Numbered from the stretch's first letter, positions 17,185 to 24,062 are shown. The stretch: 64,000 nucleotides of DNA from JANOZM01 sp031429355 (GCA_031429355.1 JANOZM010000004.1:496001-560000), one strand, 5' to 3'. Translations and numbers: made by a program. The notes: generated by a model from the sequence alone, not told the origin.

Positions 17185-17568
17185 TTACGCACCAACAAGT
17201 GACAACGTAATCGAATGCGAACTATCTATCTTGCCCGCTTTTAGTATTTCACTAACGTAAGTCGCGTTACGGCCGTCCAACGAAACCTCGACGGTAAATC
17301 TGATGACCGTTCCTGACTCCGAGCCAATTTCGATTCTTGCTGGTTTGCCTGCCGCAGCAATCATGATTGGACGTGCTAAAACAGCCGAAGTAATGAGGTC
17401 TGTGAAAACGGCCTTTACTACGTATTCGCCAGCCTTGGTGCTTGGGGATATGTTGACCGATGCAGCTGGTTTTGAAGCGTTGCATGCGGCTAGATCTAAG
17501 CGTTCTTGTGCGAAGGTCGTGGTACAGGCGAGCAAGGCAACGGAGGCGAGCAGTGAGTTGATTTTCAT
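17185..17568 (-). CDS. secreted protein of unknown function
   Basis: ATG 17568 opens a protein of about 127 residues with a clear signal peptide (MKINSLLASVALLACTTTFA, cleavage after AQ). The mature part is beta-rich (SVNISPSTKAGEYVVKAVF, IRFTVEVSLDGRNATYVSEI), like a periplasmic immunoglobulin-type domain. GGGAA lies upstream. The frame is open further upstream, but that would bury the signal peptide. No family is recognised. Confidence 0.55.
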   Translation of the reverse strand: MKINSLLASVALLACTTTFAQERLDLAACNASKPAASVNISPSTKAGEYVVKAVFTDLITSAVLARPIMIAAAGKPARIEIGSESGTVIRFTVEVSLDGRNATYVSEILKAGKIDSSHSITLSLVGA

Positions 17569-17651
17569 TTGTATTGTTCCCGTAGGGTTTAGCGTAAATT
17601 CGCAAATCGTCAAAATTACAAATAAGTAATCGAGATAGTACTAGCAAACGA

Positions 17652-18344
17652 TTACGGCTTTACGATTGCAACGTGCCACCGCTTATTTTTGTAGATGAGC
17701 TTTCGGCTGTGACACTTCGCAAGTGAATCTAGCCGACAAATGCCGGAAATCAAAATAGCCTTTGAATTCACCCACGTTGCTAGCCGGGGTCCCCAATAAT
17801 ATGGGTCGTATTTCAACCTTTTTTCAATTACAAAGCCATTTAAAGTAGGTCGCGTGATTTGAATTTCAGTGATTCCATATGAGGCTTCCCCTCCGTGCGA
17901 TACGCTGACGAAGCGTAGGCTATCCGGAGATTTTAATGGGAAACCAGGGACGAAAATATAGTTCCCACTAGCGTTATTTACAACCATAAAATTTTGCGCC
18001 TCGCCGTAGAAACGGTTAACCACATGGCTATTTAACGATTTGTCGAACATTAAGTATCCGTTTTTTACGTATTGGTCCCCTTCTGAGTCGTTATCCTCTA
18101 ATTTAAGTGAACCTTTGCTATGCCGGATGAAAAGCGCATTTGCTTCTCGTCGAAAGTATTGATCCCCACTGTCTTTTCGAGCAGAATCTTCGATTTGTTT
18201 GCGGCAATCGACTAGGTTTTCTGTGGTGTTACATAGTGCGATGATTTTCCGGTACGGCTCGGGCTGTTCGATGTAAGCCATTGCGGGTTTAACGGCGGTG
18301 AACGCAAAAAGGATGGTAGCTAAGTATCTAGTGAATCGAAACAT
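17652..18344 (-). CDS. exported protein of unknown function
   Basis: The protein of about 230 residues starts at ATG 18344 with a signal peptide (MFRFTRYLATILFAFTAVKP, cleavage near AMA). Four Cys residues occur in the mature protein (CNTTENLVDC and ICRLDSLAKC), probably two disulfides in the periplasm. No domain is recognised. The run of short accessory genes around it gives no functional hint. Confidence 0.55.
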   Translation of the reverse strand: MFRFTRYLATILFAFTAVKPAMAYIEQPEPYRKIIALCNTTENLVDCRKQIEDSARKDSGDQYFRREANALFIRHSKGSLKLEDNDSEGDQYVKNGYLMFDKSLNSHVVNRFYGEAQNFMVVNNASGNYIFVPGFPLKSPDSLRFVSVSHGGEASYGITEIQITRPTLNGFVIEKRLKYDPYYWGPRLATWVNSKAILISGICRLDSLAKCHSRKLIYKNKRWHVAIVKP

Positions 18345-18471
18345 AAATTCTAGGCCCTTATAAAACAATTTAGCGATGTGCAGATCGAACTCAAATCTCA
18401 TTAATTATTGAAGCTAAGAAAAAGAAGTTTTTCAGCGGAGTTAATTACTGAGGCAACGCATGTTATTTGCG

Positions 18472-18789
18472 CTACGCTTCCAAAGCATGCAGCCGCACAC
18501 CAAGCGCTTTTGTCACTTTCAAAATAGTAGCGAAACTAGGGTTCCCGTTTTCACTTAAGGCACGGTAAAGACTTTCGCGACTCAAGCCCGACTCTAACGC
18601 AACTTGCGCCATTCCTTTTGCTCTCGCTATATCGCCCAAAGCTCTGGCGATTCCCGCGACATCGTCGGGCGCATCCTCAAGCCACGCATCCAAGTATTGC
18701 GCCATCTCTTTTGGGGTTCGCAAATACTCGGCAACATCGTATGCTGACATTTTAGTTTTTCGAACAACTTTCGGGGCACTCTTAACCAT
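18472..18789 (-). CDS. addiction-module antidote protein (HigA-2/COG3636 type), toxin missing
   Basis: The 105-residue antidote has the N-terminal YDVAEYLRTPKEMAQYLDAW and an HTH region QVALESGLSRESLYRALSEN. It is closely related to the antitoxin at 19958-20236. A second ATG at 18750 aligns better with that protein's start. Such antidotes normally lie just downstream of a RelE-like killer gene, but here only about 110 bp separate it from its operator-like element at 18898-18928, too little for a toxin. It is therefore an orphan antitoxin that may cross-talk with the intact pair. Confidence 0.82.
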   Translation of the reverse strand: MVKSAPKVVRKTKMSAYDVAEYLRTPKEMAQYLDAWLEDAPDDVAGIARALGDIARAKGMAQVALESGLSRESLYRALSENGNPSFATILKVTKALGVRLHALEA

Positions 18790-18877
18790 GGTCGTCTATG
18801 TCTGTGGTTCTAGATTTCAAAACTTCAAAAACAATGGGCCGATTAGACCGATCTGCCTGTTTCTGGGTTTCTTTCAA
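18782..18877 (-). CDS. possible 31-residue ORF upstream of the orphan antitoxin
   Basis: A TTG-initiated frame runs from 18877 to a TAA that overlaps the antitoxin ATG 18789, giving a translation-coupling geometry (text RPIVFEVLKSRTTDIDDHG near its end). It occupies the place where the toxin gene would be. There is no strong ribosome-binding site and it does not resemble a RelE toxin. It may be chance. Confidence 0.2.
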   Translation of the reverse strand: MKETQKQADRSNRPIVFEVLKSRTTDIDDHG

Positions 18878-18897
18878 TTTTTAAACTCTACTTCCTA

Positions 18898-18928
18898 AGT
18901 GTAGCCTATGAGCTACTTTTTGTGTCAA
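18898..18928 (-). promoter_or_regulatory. promoter/operator-like element of the orphan antitoxin
   Basis: On the leftward strand TTGACA (18928-18923) is followed by the palindrome GTAGC-N6-GCTAC (18901-18916), which runs into TACACT. The same arrangement sits before the intact TA pair (20655-20682). The -35/-10 spacing would be 19 bp here against 16 bp there, so strength is uncertain. Confidence 0.55.
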
Positions 18929-19017
18929 GATTGAAAACTAAAGCGATCGATTCATAGCCTAAAAAGACCCTGCTTTCAGGGCATGAAACGTAGTGCTTAG
19001 CCCTTCTGGCACGTCAT

Positions 19018-19434
19018 TCACTCCCCTGCATCCCGCACCGCGTTAAGCCAGTAGTGCGGATTGACTTCTCCCAATCGTTTTGCTTGCCAAGCGCCTAGCT
19101 TGCCTTGGACGGCGACTGCGACCTCTACCTCGTCACCCCACAAAGCTAGACGCTCCTGACAGACACCGCACGGGGCCAAGATAAGGAACGGGCGTTCTGG
19201 CGAACTGCGCGATACGCAAACGGAGGCAACGACCTTTTCTCCAAGGCGATTTGCTTCACAGAACGCTCCGGTTTCGTGGCACAAGCTAACCGCATCGTTG
19301 GGGGCGTCGAAGCACACGCTGGTGAGTATTCGCCCAGTGTCGGTTTGGACCGCTGCCGCGCCGGCATAACCCGTAGGAAAGTGCTCGATTGCTTGACGGA
19401 GCGCAGCGTCTACGAGTGATTGGGTAAGTGCCAT
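19018..19434 (-). CDS. cdd: cytidine deaminase-like protein
   Basis: The 138-residue zinc deaminase has the first motif LCHETGAFCEANRL (Cys as zinc ligand, Glu as proton shuttle) and the second motif PCGVCQERL with two Cys ligands. The length suits the small tetrameric cytidine/blasticidin deaminase group, so the substrate could be cytidine, deoxycytidine or a nucleoside antibiotic. It begins 10 bp after a GTTAGGC box of an attC-like element, as expected for a cassette gene. A broken second copy is at 21708-21937. Confidence 0.8.
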   Translation of the reverse strand: MALTQSLVDAALRQAIEHFPTGYAGAAAVQTDTGRILTSVCFDAPNDAVSLCHETGAFCEANRLGEKVVASVCVSRSSPERPFLILAPCGVCQERLALWGDEVEVAVAVQGKLGAWQAKRLGEVNPHYWLNAVRDAGE

Positions 19435-19443
19435 TTGTATCGA

Positions 19444-19564
19444 GCCTAACTAGGTTATGCAACATCCCAATTGTTAGCGCGTAGCGCCGCCATCAATTAA
19501 GTTATTGTTTTAAATTTGCGTTTCATCGGTCTACTGTACGCAATGATTTGTGTTTGAGCAATAC
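19444..19564 (-). repeat. attC-like element copy 1 (121-bp repeat)
   Basis: On the leftward strand it ends in the box GTTAGGC (19450-19444). The terminal 64 bp (19507-19444) form an imperfect palindrome starting CAATAAC with an inner GGCGCTACGCGC. The outer part holds a weaker TTGCTCAA/TTGAGCA stem. Copies 2 and 3 are at 21479-21599 and 21947-22067, and the 64-bp core has the same length in all three. Confidence 0.6.
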
Positions 19565-19576
19565 GGCTGCTGCAGC

Positions 19577-19770
19577 CTAGCGCGATTGCCAACCAGCAAT
19601 GCTAAACCGGAAGTACTCATGTATTTCTTGGCGATAACGGATTGAAATAAATTGCTGGAGGTATTCTAACTTTGGCTTACTTAAATTAGCCTCAATCGCA
19701 GGCATGCGTCTCAATTGGTTAGGAGTTAACTGCTATGCGACTGGGTCTGCTTTTTTTGCATCCTCAATGG
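19577..19770 (-). pseudogene. cassette gene remnant, interrupted by a stop codon
   Basis: One leftward frame reads AIEDAKKADPVA, stop (TAG), then QLTPNQLRRMPAIEANLSK and on to SIAGWQSR, stop. The part after the TAG could start at ATG 19705 (42 residues). The same frame before and after the stop suggests one gene broken by a nonsense change, with its start lost at the adjoining attC-like site. Family unknown. Confidence 0.45.
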
Positions 19771-19887
19771 CCGACTTGAATTGCCGGAAGCGACTGGTTA
19801 TTGAGGAACAATTGGGTATGCTCTAGCAAACCTAATTGCGACGATGAGCAGGGCTCCAACCCGGTCAATTCCAAGCAATAGTTATGT
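19769..19887 (-). repeat. attC-like site, degenerate right box
   Basis: It shares many blocks with the site at 27313-27438 (leftward strand: TTGACCGGG near the start, CCGGCAATTCAAGTCG near the end). The gene-proximal box ACATAAC is good. The distal GTTATGC is replaced by GGCCATT, so the site is probably inactive. It follows the 3' end of the TA pair, as an attC should. Confidence 0.65.
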
Positions 19888-19957
19888 TTTTTCAAATTTG
19901 CATTTAACCTCAGAACCATATTCTTTCGCATCTTCGACTAATTAAGTTTGACAGACC

Positions 19958-20236
19958 TCAGATGACGCTCGCGTTAAGCTTCATGCCGAGTGCTCTTGAT
20001 ACCTTAAGAATTGTTGCTAGGCTTGGATTGCCGTCTGCACTCAAAGCCTTGTAAAGACTTTCACGACTTAGTCCGGCATCCTTGGCGACTTGCGTCATTC
20101 CCTTAGCGCGTGCGATGTCCCCGAGCGCGCGAGCAATGCCAGCGGCATCTTCGGGAGACTCTTCCAACCACGCATCAAGGTATGCAGCCATCGCTTCGGG
20201 AGTTTGCAGATATTCAGCAACGTCGTAAGGTGTCAT
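19958..20236 (-). CDS. addiction-module antitoxin (HigA-2/COG3636 type)
   Basis: The antidote of about 92 residues starts at ATG 20236, 1 bp after the toxin stop (TGATATG). It contains PYDVAEYLQTPEAMAAYLDA, then the HTH KDAGLSRESLYKALSADGNP. It should bind and neutralise the RelE-like protein encoded upstream and repress the shared promoter at the GTAGC-N6-GCTAC palindrome. The frame is open further upstream inside the toxin gene, but that would overlap it. An attC-like site follows about 70 bp downstream. Confidence 0.85.
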   Translation of the reverse strand: MTPYDVAEYLQTPEAMAAYLDAWLEESPEDAAGIARALGDIARAKGMTQVAKDAGLSRESLYKALSADGNPSLATILKVSRALGMKLNASVI

Positions 20237-20237
20237 A

Positions 20238-20648
20238 TCAGGGCTTGCCTTTATTTTTACCCTTGCTTTTTTCTCGAGAACGAACTTTTCGGGCTTTAGG
20301 TTTATCAGCTTTGTCGTCATCCGATTTGGCGTGTTTAGCTTTGTCATCGTCTTCCTTTTGTTTATAGCTTTTGGCTAATTGAATTGCCTTAGCGATGTCA
20401 AGATCTTGACTTGATTTATCGCCTCCGTGCCAAAGAAGGATTAGTACGTTGGCGCGTTGCGTGTAATAAATCCTAAATCCTGGACCAAAATCTAACTTTA
20501 ATTCGCTGACCCCGTCAGTTAAGTTTCGGTGATCACCGGGATTCCCCGCTGCTAGGCGCTCAACGCGCTGCAAAATGCGCGCCAACGAGGTCATGTCTTT
20601 AAGTGACTTGAGCCATTCACTATACTCAGCAGATTTTAATATTTGCAC
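20238..20648 (-). CDS. RelE-like killer toxin with long basic tail
   Basis: The toxin of about 136 residues starts at GTG 20648. Its first ~95 residues are a typical addiction-module killer (COG3657): EYSEWLKSLKDMTSLARILQ, then GPGFRIYYTQRANVLILLWH and GGDKSSQDLDIAKAIQLAKS. Members of this group are usually near 100 residues. Here an extra tail of about 40 residues, rich in Lys/Asp/Arg, follows. A promoter (TTGACA, 16 bp, TACACT) puts the transcription start at about the GTG, so the mRNA may be leaderless. An in-frame ATG at 20666 lies inside the promoter. Confidence 0.8.
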   Translation of the reverse strand: MQILKSAEYSEWLKSLKDMTSLARILQRVERLAAGNPGDHRNLTDGVSELKLDFGPGFRIYYTQRANVLILLWHGGDKSSQDLDIAKAIQLAKSYKQKEDDDKAKHAKSDDDKADKPKARKVRSREKSKGKNKGKP

Positions 20649-20654
20649 AGCGCT

Positions 20655-20682
20655 AGTGTAGCCCATATGCTACAAATGTCAA
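20655..20682 (-). promoter_or_regulatory. promoter with embedded operator of the TA operon
   Basis: Leftward TTGACA (20682-20677), 16-bp spacer, TACACT (20660-20655). The palindrome GTAGC-N6-GCTAC (20658-20673) covers the spacer and -10 edge, an ideal position for autorepression by the antitoxin. The element recurs before the orphan antitoxin. Confidence 0.7.
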
Positions 20683-20702
20683 GCCCAAAATTGGGGCTTT
20701 TT
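20681..20702 (+). terminator. possible rho-independent terminator
   Basis: AAGCCC and GGGCTT form a 6-bp stem around a 7-nt loop, followed by a short T run on the plus strand. It adjoins the TA promoter and might insulate it from rightward transcription. The stem is short. Confidence 0.35.
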
Positions 20703-20891
20703 GATCGATACCGGCGTGCCAAAAAAATCCACCCAGGGTCAAACGTCCGGTGCAAAGAAAAGTTAGGCCTTTGAGTCTCAGAACTAACTCTAACAACTAA
20801 CTTCGATTGCATTTTTCTGGAGCTGCACGTTGCCAAAATAAGCTCAAGTTTCACAACTGTCTTTTGTTACAGTGCAAAGCGAATCGGACAC

Positions 20892-21455
20892 TCACTTGAC
20901 TAAGCCCAACATTAAGTTTGTCCACTGTCCGAGAACTGCAATTGCAATGCCGATCAAAGCAAGACCACTTGGACGCTTATACCATTGGTCTTTTTGCTGC
21001 AAATCAATATTAATTTGCAGCACATCAGGTTTTTGCCCGGAGCCTAGCCCTTGCTGGGGCAAGAGAGATTGCTCCCAACCAATCTCTTCGACGCGAAGAA
21101 TTGTCTTTTTGACTCGTTTTGAAAGATTAGAAGCGCTATCCCAAATCAAGCGGCCTAACGCTCCACAGCAAACAATAAAGAGTAAGCCATAGCCCCCTGG
21201 GCTATTTAAAGTTTGGATGTTGGCGGTTGGAGCTACTTTCCAAACCCAGGAAAAAATTTGAGTTTTTTCGTAAATTGAACGAATAAGCCCCTGAAGTCGG
21301 CTGGCCTGTTGTTGAAAAAGCCCCGCGTCGCCACTTAGAGCCCAAGCCAGACTCTTTAAGCCGCTAATAAAAAGAAACAGGAGTGCAATGGCAATTATTG
21401 CCGCTGAAAAGAGACGTAGTCTTGAGATATGACGCTTCGCTTCGAAAATTTTCAT
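20892..21455 (-). CDS. membrane protein of unknown function (cassette gene)
   Basis: The protein of about 187 residues starts at ATG 21455. Hydrophobic helices lie near the N-terminus (SAAIIAIALLFLFISGL), in the middle (GGYGLLFIVCCGALGRLIW) and at the C-terminus (GLALIGIAIAVLGQWTNLML). A 60-residue soluble segment contains SKRVKKTILRVEEIGWEQ. No family recognised. The start is 24 bp after the GTTAGAC box of an attC-like element, so it is a cassette gene. Confidence 0.55.
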   Translation of the reverse strand: MKIFEAKRHISRLRLFSAAIIAIALLFLFISGLKSLAWALSGDAGLFQQQASRLQGLIRSIYEKTQIFSWVWKVAPTANIQTLNSPGGYGLLFIVCCGALGRLIWDSASNLSKRVKKTILRVEEIGWEQSLLPQQGLGSGQKPDVLQINIDLQQKDQWYKRPSGLALIGIAIAVLGQWTNLMLGLVK

Positions 21456-21478
21456 GCTTACTATCGTGTTCTTTGTAG

Positions 21479-21599
21479 GTCTAACGAGACTCTGCAATAA
21501 CCCAATTTTCGGCGCGAAGCGCCGTTACCACTTGGGTTATTGTTTTGTTCTTGTATTTCATCGGTCTATTTTGCTCAATCATTCGCTTTTGAGCAATAC
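21479..21599 (-). repeat. attC-like element copy 2 (121-bp repeat)
   Basis: The leftward strand ends in GTTAGAC (21485-21479), a perfect GTTRRRY box. The 64-bp core (21542-21479) has the best palindrome of the three copies: CAATAACCCAA and TTGGGTTATTG arms around GGCGCTTCGCGCC. It lies between the broken deaminase copy and a membrane-protein gene. Confidence 0.65.
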
Positions 21600-21707
21600 T
21601 GTCTATTGGTCCGATACATACTGCAAACTAAAGCGATCGATTCATAGCCTAAAAAGACTTTGCTTTCAGGCCATGAAACAAAGTGCACAGCCCCTCTGGC
21701 AATTCCT

Positions 21708-21937
21708 TCACTCCCCCGCATCCCGCACCGCGTTAAGCCAGTAGTGCGGAATGACTTTTCTCAATCTGCCCCTGTTTCGTGGCACAAGCTAACCGCATCG
21801 TTGGGGGCGTCGAACGACACGCTGGTGATTACTCGCCCAGTGTCGGTTTGGACCGCGGCTGCGCCGGCATAACCAGTAGGGAAGCGCTCGATTGCTTGAC
21901 GGAGCGCAGCGTCTATGAGTGATTGGGAAAGTGCCAT
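21708..21937 (-). pseudogene. cytidine deaminase gene, internally deleted duplicate
   Basis: Both ends match the intact gene at 19018-19434 closely, including the start (ATG 21937) and the C-terminal codons. About 187 bp in the middle are missing and the junction (near 21766) shifts the frame. The lost part contains the PCxxC zinc motif. Homology continues through the 3' flank to about 21623 and the 5' attC-like element, so the whole cassette was duplicated. Confidence 0.85.
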
Positions 21938-21946
21938 CTGCGACGG

Positions 21947-22067
21947 GCCTAAATAAGTTGTGCAATAACCCAATTGTCAGCGCGTTGTGCCGCTATCAAT
22001 CGAGCTATTGTTTTAAATTTGTATTTTGTCGACTTATTTTGCTTAAAGATTTGCGTTTGAGCAATAC
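21947..22067 (-). repeat. attC-like element copy 3 (121-bp repeat)
   Basis: The leftward strand ends in TTTAGGC (21953-21947), a GTTAGGC box with one change. The 64-bp core (22010-21947) resembles copies 1 and 2. It precedes the broken deaminase gene exactly as copy 1 precedes the intact one. Confidence 0.55.
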
Positions 22068-22099
22068 ACTTGTTCTTGCGTGTTGAGTTTAGTATGTGA

Positions 22100-22218
22100 A
22101 TCCGCTACATAAATATTCGTATTAATGCGGACGTGGTCAGTGTTTTAAAAAAAGCGGAACTGGCTGGCATACTCTGGTTAGCGAGGCATTGCGCGAGCGG
22201 CTAAAAAGTCATGCATAA
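22100..22218 (+). pseudogene. BrnA/CopG-type antitoxin C-terminal remnant
   Basis: The plus-strand text reads IRINADVVSVLKK, then after a one-base shift in an A7 run, SGTGWHTLVSEALRERLKSHA, stop. This matches the end of BrnA-like RHH antitoxins (VLxxFKxxGxGWQTRxxxALREW). The N-terminus and any toxin are absent. Confidence 0.5.
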
Positions 22219-22226
22219 CAGAAGGC

Positions 22227-22256
22227 AAAATGCGCTGAACGACGGCGCATTTTTTT
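22227..22256 (+). terminator. rho-independent terminator
   Basis: AAAATGCGC pairs with GCGCATTTTT around a 9-nt loop, giving a T tract on the plus strand right after the antitoxin remnant. Confidence 0.7.
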
Positions 22257-22297
22257 GATTGCTTCTTTACTAAAAACTACACTATCGATTTGAAATT

Positions 22298-22762
22298 ATG
22301 GCAACAATGCAAACGACGTTGGCACTTTGGATTGACGGAATTCTCACGGACGAGCAGGTGGTTCAATGGGCAGATCGAGAAATTTTATCGAACGATATTG
22401 CAAACGACCAAGTAATCGAGCTATCTCTAAATGGCCCACGCAAATTTCTTAATCGAGCTCAGCTGTTGTTTGAGGTTTATCCACCGCAACTCAGATGGTC
22501 AGAGCGATTTTCATTGAGGGCCGTAAAAGTCGACTTAAGTTCCGACGACTCGGTCAAAAAATTTCGTGATTGGGTTCTTAATACGATTTTTTCTGACTTT
22601 GCTTCGTTAACTGAGGACGGCGACTTTTATTCGTTTGGAATGATGATCGATCATTTTTTGATTGATTGTAAAGATGCGGATAAGGCAAATGATTTTATTC
22701 GAGAAAACTTACCGTTACTTTTGCCGGAGTGCAAACAAACTATCGCGAAAATGAATTATTAA
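22298..22762 (+). CDS. unrecognised 154-residue protein
   Basis: The acidic, soluble protein (LALWIDGILTDEQVVQWADR near the start; GDFYSFGMMIDHFLIDC near the end) has no signal or membrane segment. It is one of the few rightward genes in the array and is convergent with the HIT gene, with only 2 bp between stops. The size and composition resemble stand-alone immunity proteins, but that is only an impression. ATG 22307 is an alternative start. Confidence 0.5.
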   Translation: MATMQTTLALWIDGILTDEQVVQWADREILSNDIANDQVIELSLNGPRKFLNRAQLLFEVYPPQLRWSERFSLRAVKVDLSSDDSVKKFRDWVLNTIFSDFASLTEDGDFYSFGMMIDHFLIDCKDADKANDFIRENLPLLLPECKQTIAKMNY

Positions 22763-22764
22763 CT

Positions 22765-23220
22765 TTAATTCGAATTTGCACGGATTTGCGCAGCATAACG
22801 AATACGCTCAAAGACTTCCATGATAAATCGTGGCTCGCGATTGTAATTATCATTTGCGAAACGCGGAACTATATGAACATGATAGTGCCAAACATCCTGA
22901 CCACTTGCTGGCTCGTTATTTTGCCGAATAGTAATGCCATCACAATTGAAAGTATTTTTCAACGCGACTGCTAGTTGCTTAGTGGCGTTGAAAATACTTG
23001 CCCCAATTGATTCGGGTAACAAGTAGATATTTTCTACGTGGGCAACTGGAAATACCAGCAGTGATATTAGGTTCCCGGCTTGTTGGTGCAATGACGGTAC
23101 GACAATTATCGATTCATTGCGAAGCAGCACCAGACTTGACTCCTCACCGCCAGAAACGATGTTGCAAAAAGGGCAGCGGTAGCTGCTTGGTTGATGCGAG
23201 ATTGACTTTAGTGCGTTCAT
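22765..23220 (-). CDS. HIT family protein
   Basis: The protein of about 151 residues starts at ATG 23220 (TTGGAA upstream). CPFCNIVSG near residues 16-24 and the histidine triad HYHVHIVPR near 115 are both intact, so it should be a nucleotidyl hydrolase or transferase of the HIT superfamily (Hint/Fhit/GalT-like). Substrates are commonly adenosine phosphoramidates or dinucleoside polyphosphates. The frame is open further upstream with no better start. Confidence 0.88.
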   Translation of the reverse strand: MNALKSISHQPSSYRCPFCNIVSGGEESSLVLLRNESIIVVPSLHQQAGNLISLLVFPVAHVENIYLLPESIGASIFNATKQLAVALKNTFNCDGITIRQNNEPASGQDVWHYHVHIVPRFANDNYNREPRFIMEVFERIRYAAQIRANSN

Positions 23221-23305
23221 TTTCCAAATGAGGCTTTCCTGGGTAGCGCAATCACAGGTAAATTGCGACGGGCGTCTGTAATTAACGGGTTGTAGCAATT
23301 ACCCG

Positions 23306-23449
23306 CTACGTTGCGTCCCCACCCTCAACTTTTTTAAAGTAAAGCGGCAAGAATGGAATGATTGTTACCCAGAGTTTATCTTTCTCAGGTGTGAGATATA
23401 TCCCTAAAAACGCAGCTCGCCACGAAAACTCAATTCGCTGAAATTTCAT
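23306..23449 (-). CDS. 47-residue protein of unknown function
   Basis: ATG 23449 opens a compact frame (MKFQRIEFSWRAAFLGIYLT, then KDKLWVTIIPFLPLYFKKV). It looks like a folded amphipathic small protein and sits in a gap between a TA remnant and the HIT gene. The ribosome-binding site is weak. A hairpin (CGGGTAAT/ACCCG) follows the stop. Confidence 0.4.
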   Translation of the reverse strand: MKFQRIEFSWRAAFLGIYLTPEKDKLWVTIIPFLPLYFKKVEGGDAT

Positions 23450-23500
23450 TTTTTACTTTCGAGAAGTTATTAATGCCGTGCGTTGCTGCTCATTGACTAG

Positions 23501-23796
23501 TTATTCCTGCGGCCACGAAGCGGAATCTATTCGTTCATGAATGCACGCCAATACAACGACGCGATCTGATTCTGGCCTGTAAAATGTAAATACGGGAATT
23601 GCTTGAGAACTGTTCTTCGAACGCCTAGTACGATTTCAGAGCAGCCTTAAGGAAAACTCGATATTCTCTCGACTGCCTCGCTAATCCTTTGCGCAAAGCG
23701 TAATCCAAGGCCTGATGATTTGGACGCTAGTTCCATTTGAGTCGCGCTAGCTTCGTTTCTCGCACGCGTTGTGAAAGCAACTTTTAAAGGCGTCAA
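23501..23796 (-). pseudogene. RelE/ParE-type toxin, broken by several frameshifts
   Basis: The frame starts at TTG 23796, overlapping the antitoxin stop as TTGA. It reads LTPLKVAFTTRARNEASATQ up to AVERISSFP, then a stop. Other frames continue with VRRTVLKQFPYL and VFTFYRPESDRVVVLACIHE to RIDSASWPQE. Together these give a complete RelE/ParE-like protein with at least two frame breaks. The toxin is dead while its antitoxin frame is intact. Confidence 0.75.
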
Positions 23797-24008
23797 AGAC
23801 CTAAACCTTTTTTCACCGCAGACCAAGTTACTGTACCCGATGGGTTCGCTAGATACGCTTGAAGGCGGGTATTAACAAATTTTTTTTCTGCGTCATGCGC
23901 CGGTTCACGCTCGCGCTCGAAGGCCACGCTGGCCCACAGTTCCTCCGCAATCGCCAACCGCTCTGGTATTGCGAGCTTCAGTAAATCTGTGATGTCATTT
24001 GTTCCCAT
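23793..24008 (-). CDS. addiction-module antitoxin component (TIGR02574-like)
   Basis: The protein of about 71 residues reads TNDITDLLKLAIPERLAIAE, then ELWASVAF and a C-terminal TVTWSAVKKGLGL. This matches the small addiction-module components whose gene overlaps a downstream ParE-like toxin. ATG 24008 is chosen; GTG 24014 is possible. The partner toxin gene (23501-23796) is broken. An attC site lies about 55 bp upstream. Confidence 0.75.
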   Translation of the reverse strand: MGTNDITDLLKLAIPERLAIAEELWASVAFEREREPAHDAEKKFVNTRLQAYLANPSGTVTWSAVKKGLGL

Positions 24009-24062
24009 TTCCACAATTTACACCCATATGATTTGTGACGCAATTTCCGCTAGCTTGGGGCG

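Noticed and set aside
20720..20766. GCCTAAC followed by a CGGACGTTTGACCC stretch, like half an attC
   Set aside because: I could not find a matching distal half; several GTTAG-type boxes nearby are too ambiguous.
23281..23330. CGGGTAAT/ACCCG hairpin as an attC
   Set aside because: The stem is short and the boxes are missing; it is better seen as a simple hairpin after the 47-residue ORF.
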